Of a DNA stretch of 64,000 nucleotides, positions 62,546-64,000 are shown piece after piece. This DNA comes from Megaustenia siamemsis (lineage: Eukaryota > Mollusca > Gastropoda > Stylommatophora > Ariophantidae), in contig JAVIAB010000024.1 in the NCBI GenBank assembly GCA_032433765.1, forward strand, positions 13,162,578-13,226,577, written 5' to 3'. The notes beneath the pieces were generated by a model. That model saw only the letters and a list, made by a program, of their open reading frames with translations. It ran no database searches and was not told the DNA's origin. Every line of letters starts with the position of its first letter. Position 1 is the stretch's first letter. A program made the position numbers and the translations under genes.

Positions 62546-64000
62546 TAACAAATGGAATCCTGAGAGCTGCTAAAGATTCCATTCCTAGAGGAGCAAGAAG
62601 AAACTACAAGCCATACTGGAGCAAGGAAATACAAAGACTAGAAGAGGAACTGGACTCTACCAGAGAACTAGCTGAAACATCACAAAGCAGAGAGCAACAT
62701 TGCCTACAGAGCAGCCTTGGCCAAATACAGGCGTGAGGTCATGATATAAGCAAGACAGAGCTGGATAGACAAAACAGAGAACCTTAATCTAGACAAAAAT
62801 GGTCATAAACTTGCGAAAGCTGTCAGCGACGAAAACAATTGCCGACCTTCAATATCATTAGCACACAACCAGAACATCCTCACAGGCAAAAGGGCAGCAA
62901 ACCTACTGATAGAGTCTTACAAAAACATTAGTAGAATAAACATTCCAATAGACAAACAGAAAGCTGCAAGACGGGAAAACCAAGATGCAAAACACATGCC
63001 TTTAGCACCAGAAGAGCATCAGACGACCATCTTTACCACAACTAAATTAGATGTTGCCCTCAAAGGATTGAAGCTCAAAAGTTCCCCTGGTAAAGATGGA
63101 ATCTCCAACGAAATGCTCCTAAATCTGGGACAGAAAGCCAAGAGCCAGCTTCTAAGGATAATAAATGCTAGCTGGAAGAGAGGTCATGTGCCGGCCACTT
63201 GGAAAGAAGTTATTTTGGTGCCCATCCTAAAGCGTGGAAAAGACCCACTAGACCCAAGTAGCTATAGACCAGTTAGCCTACTGAACTGCCTGAGTAAACT
63301 CATGGTAAGGCTGGTTAACAGAAGACTTATGTGGCATTTGGAGACAAAACAACAAATCGTACCACAACAAAGTGGCTTCCGTCAGCACAGATCAACTGAA
63401 GACCTGGTCACCCACATCGCACAGGAAATAGAGGATGCTCTACAAGAAAAGAAACACACACTGGCAGTATTGGTCGACATGGAGATGATTTTGGACAGGA
63501 TTTGGCGAGAGAGTTTAAAGAACAAGCTTTTTAGACTTGTCTTCCAGGGTCGTTTATTCAATTGTGTCACTCAATACCTTCAGGATAGAACGGCCAGAGT
63601 ACAAGTTCAAGGTTACGCAGATGAACTGGCGTTATGGGCTCGCGAGGAAAGTATGTCGGTGGCTGGACCCAGGATGCAAGATGTCCTAGGCGAACTTGAA
63701 AAATGAACGAACCCCTGGTTCTTACCAATCAACGAAACAAAAACTACATATACAATTTTCAACCTATCAAGAAAACCACTCTCTGCAAACTTGAAGATAA
63801 AAGACCATACACTCCCTATTGACCAAAACCCAACATATCTAGGCGTCACCATGAATCGCAGAATGACTTGGAACAATCAGATAGACAGAGGAAGGAAAAA
63901 AGCCAGAAGAAGAACTAATATTATGAAGAAATTGGCAGGAACGGACTGGGGAGCAGACAACAATATCTTGAAATGACTATACGTTGGAAGAGTCAGACCA
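62546..64000 (+). pseudogene. LINE-J (Jockey/CR1-group-like) reverse transcriptase relic, cut by window edge
   Basis: Opens with the linker before RT (AAKDSIPRGARRNYKPYWSK, EIQRLEEELDSTRELAETS), a frameshift, AYRAALAKYRREVM and a stop, then SWIDKTENLNLDKNGHKLAK. The main frame 62996-63706 (236 codons) carries LKSSPGKDGISNEMLLNLG (RT motif 1), KRGHVPATWKEVILVPILKR, DPSSYRPVSLLNCLSKLMVR, QQSGFRQHRSTEDLVTHIAQ, and LAVLVDMEMILDRIWRESL (motif A, AFD altered to ILD). Then VTQYLQDRTARVQVQG joins directly to YADELALWAREES. Motif B (the QG.VLSP block) and the start of motif C are therefore deleted, and the catalytic YADD reads YADE. After a stop and frameshift come NETKTTYTIFNLSRK-type text, NPTYLGVTMNRRMTWNNQID and KKLAGTDWGADN toward the edge. 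Inactive. Different superfamily from LINE-A/B/C by motif wording; clade not certain. Confidence 0.9.

Overview
The window looks like a gene-poor, repeat-saturated stretch of an invertebrate animal genome. I see no host gene, rRNA, intact tRNA or CRISPR array that I can defend. The recognisable coding sequence is decayed reverse transcriptase (RT) of several non-LTR (LINE) families. Most copies are 5'-truncated, and several families end in short (ATG)n / (CAT)n tails. The mixture of many RTE-like LINE families, tRNA-headed SINEs and abundant minisatellites suggests a lophotrochozoan, perhaps a mollusc. That is a guess from style, not a match.

Four layers explain the window. (1) LINE relics, given working names here: LINE-A, LINE-A2, LINE-B, LINE-C, LINE-D, LINE-E, LINE-F, LINE-G, LINE-H and LINE-J. 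The longest open RT segments are LINE-B at 49.1-50.0 kb (minus strand) and LINE-J running off the right edge. (2) SINE-like elements: SINE1 (about 11 copies, tRNA-like head, ACTTT-type tail, target-site duplications (TSDs) visible for several), SINE2 (3 copies, AAC-type tail), SINE3 (2 copies) and a possible SINE4. (3) A non-coding retroposon family called K here (4 copies plus a fragment). It has an (ATAACYA)n 3' tail, and two copies are bounded by TSDs. (4) About 25 minisatellite arrays with periods of 16-127 bp, roughly a quarter of the window by my tally. The largest is a 25-bp array from 53.0 to 55.6 kb.

Layout: 0-2.2 kb, LINE-A ends around a 49-bp array; 3.4-5.4 kb, LINE-B/C; 5.5-7.6 kb, degenerate 120-135 bp monomers, a 19-bp array and SINE2; 7.9-12 kb, an internally deleted LINE, SINE1 and LINE-A/C; 12-23 kb, arrays with K and SINE1; 23-33 kb, LINE-E/C/A/B and two related 56-bp arrays; 33-38 kb, LINEs with a three-level nest of SINE1, LINE-D and SINE1; 39-47 kb, arrays, a SINE-in-SINE nest and a complete K copy; 47-53 kb, LINE-A/B/G/H, with two arrays made from LINE-H itself; 53-61.4 kb, large arrays including a telomere-like block and an array of CRE palindromes; 61.4-64 kb, SINE1/SINE3 and LINE-J.

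The parts act as parasites of one another rather than as a pathway. SINEs and K presumably borrowed LINE machinery, and the nested insertions give a relative chronology. At least three minisatellites were built from LINE sequence. I found no convincing new functional system. The best candidates for something undescribed are the K retroposon family, the chimeric SINE2 copy, and LINE-derived minisatellites.
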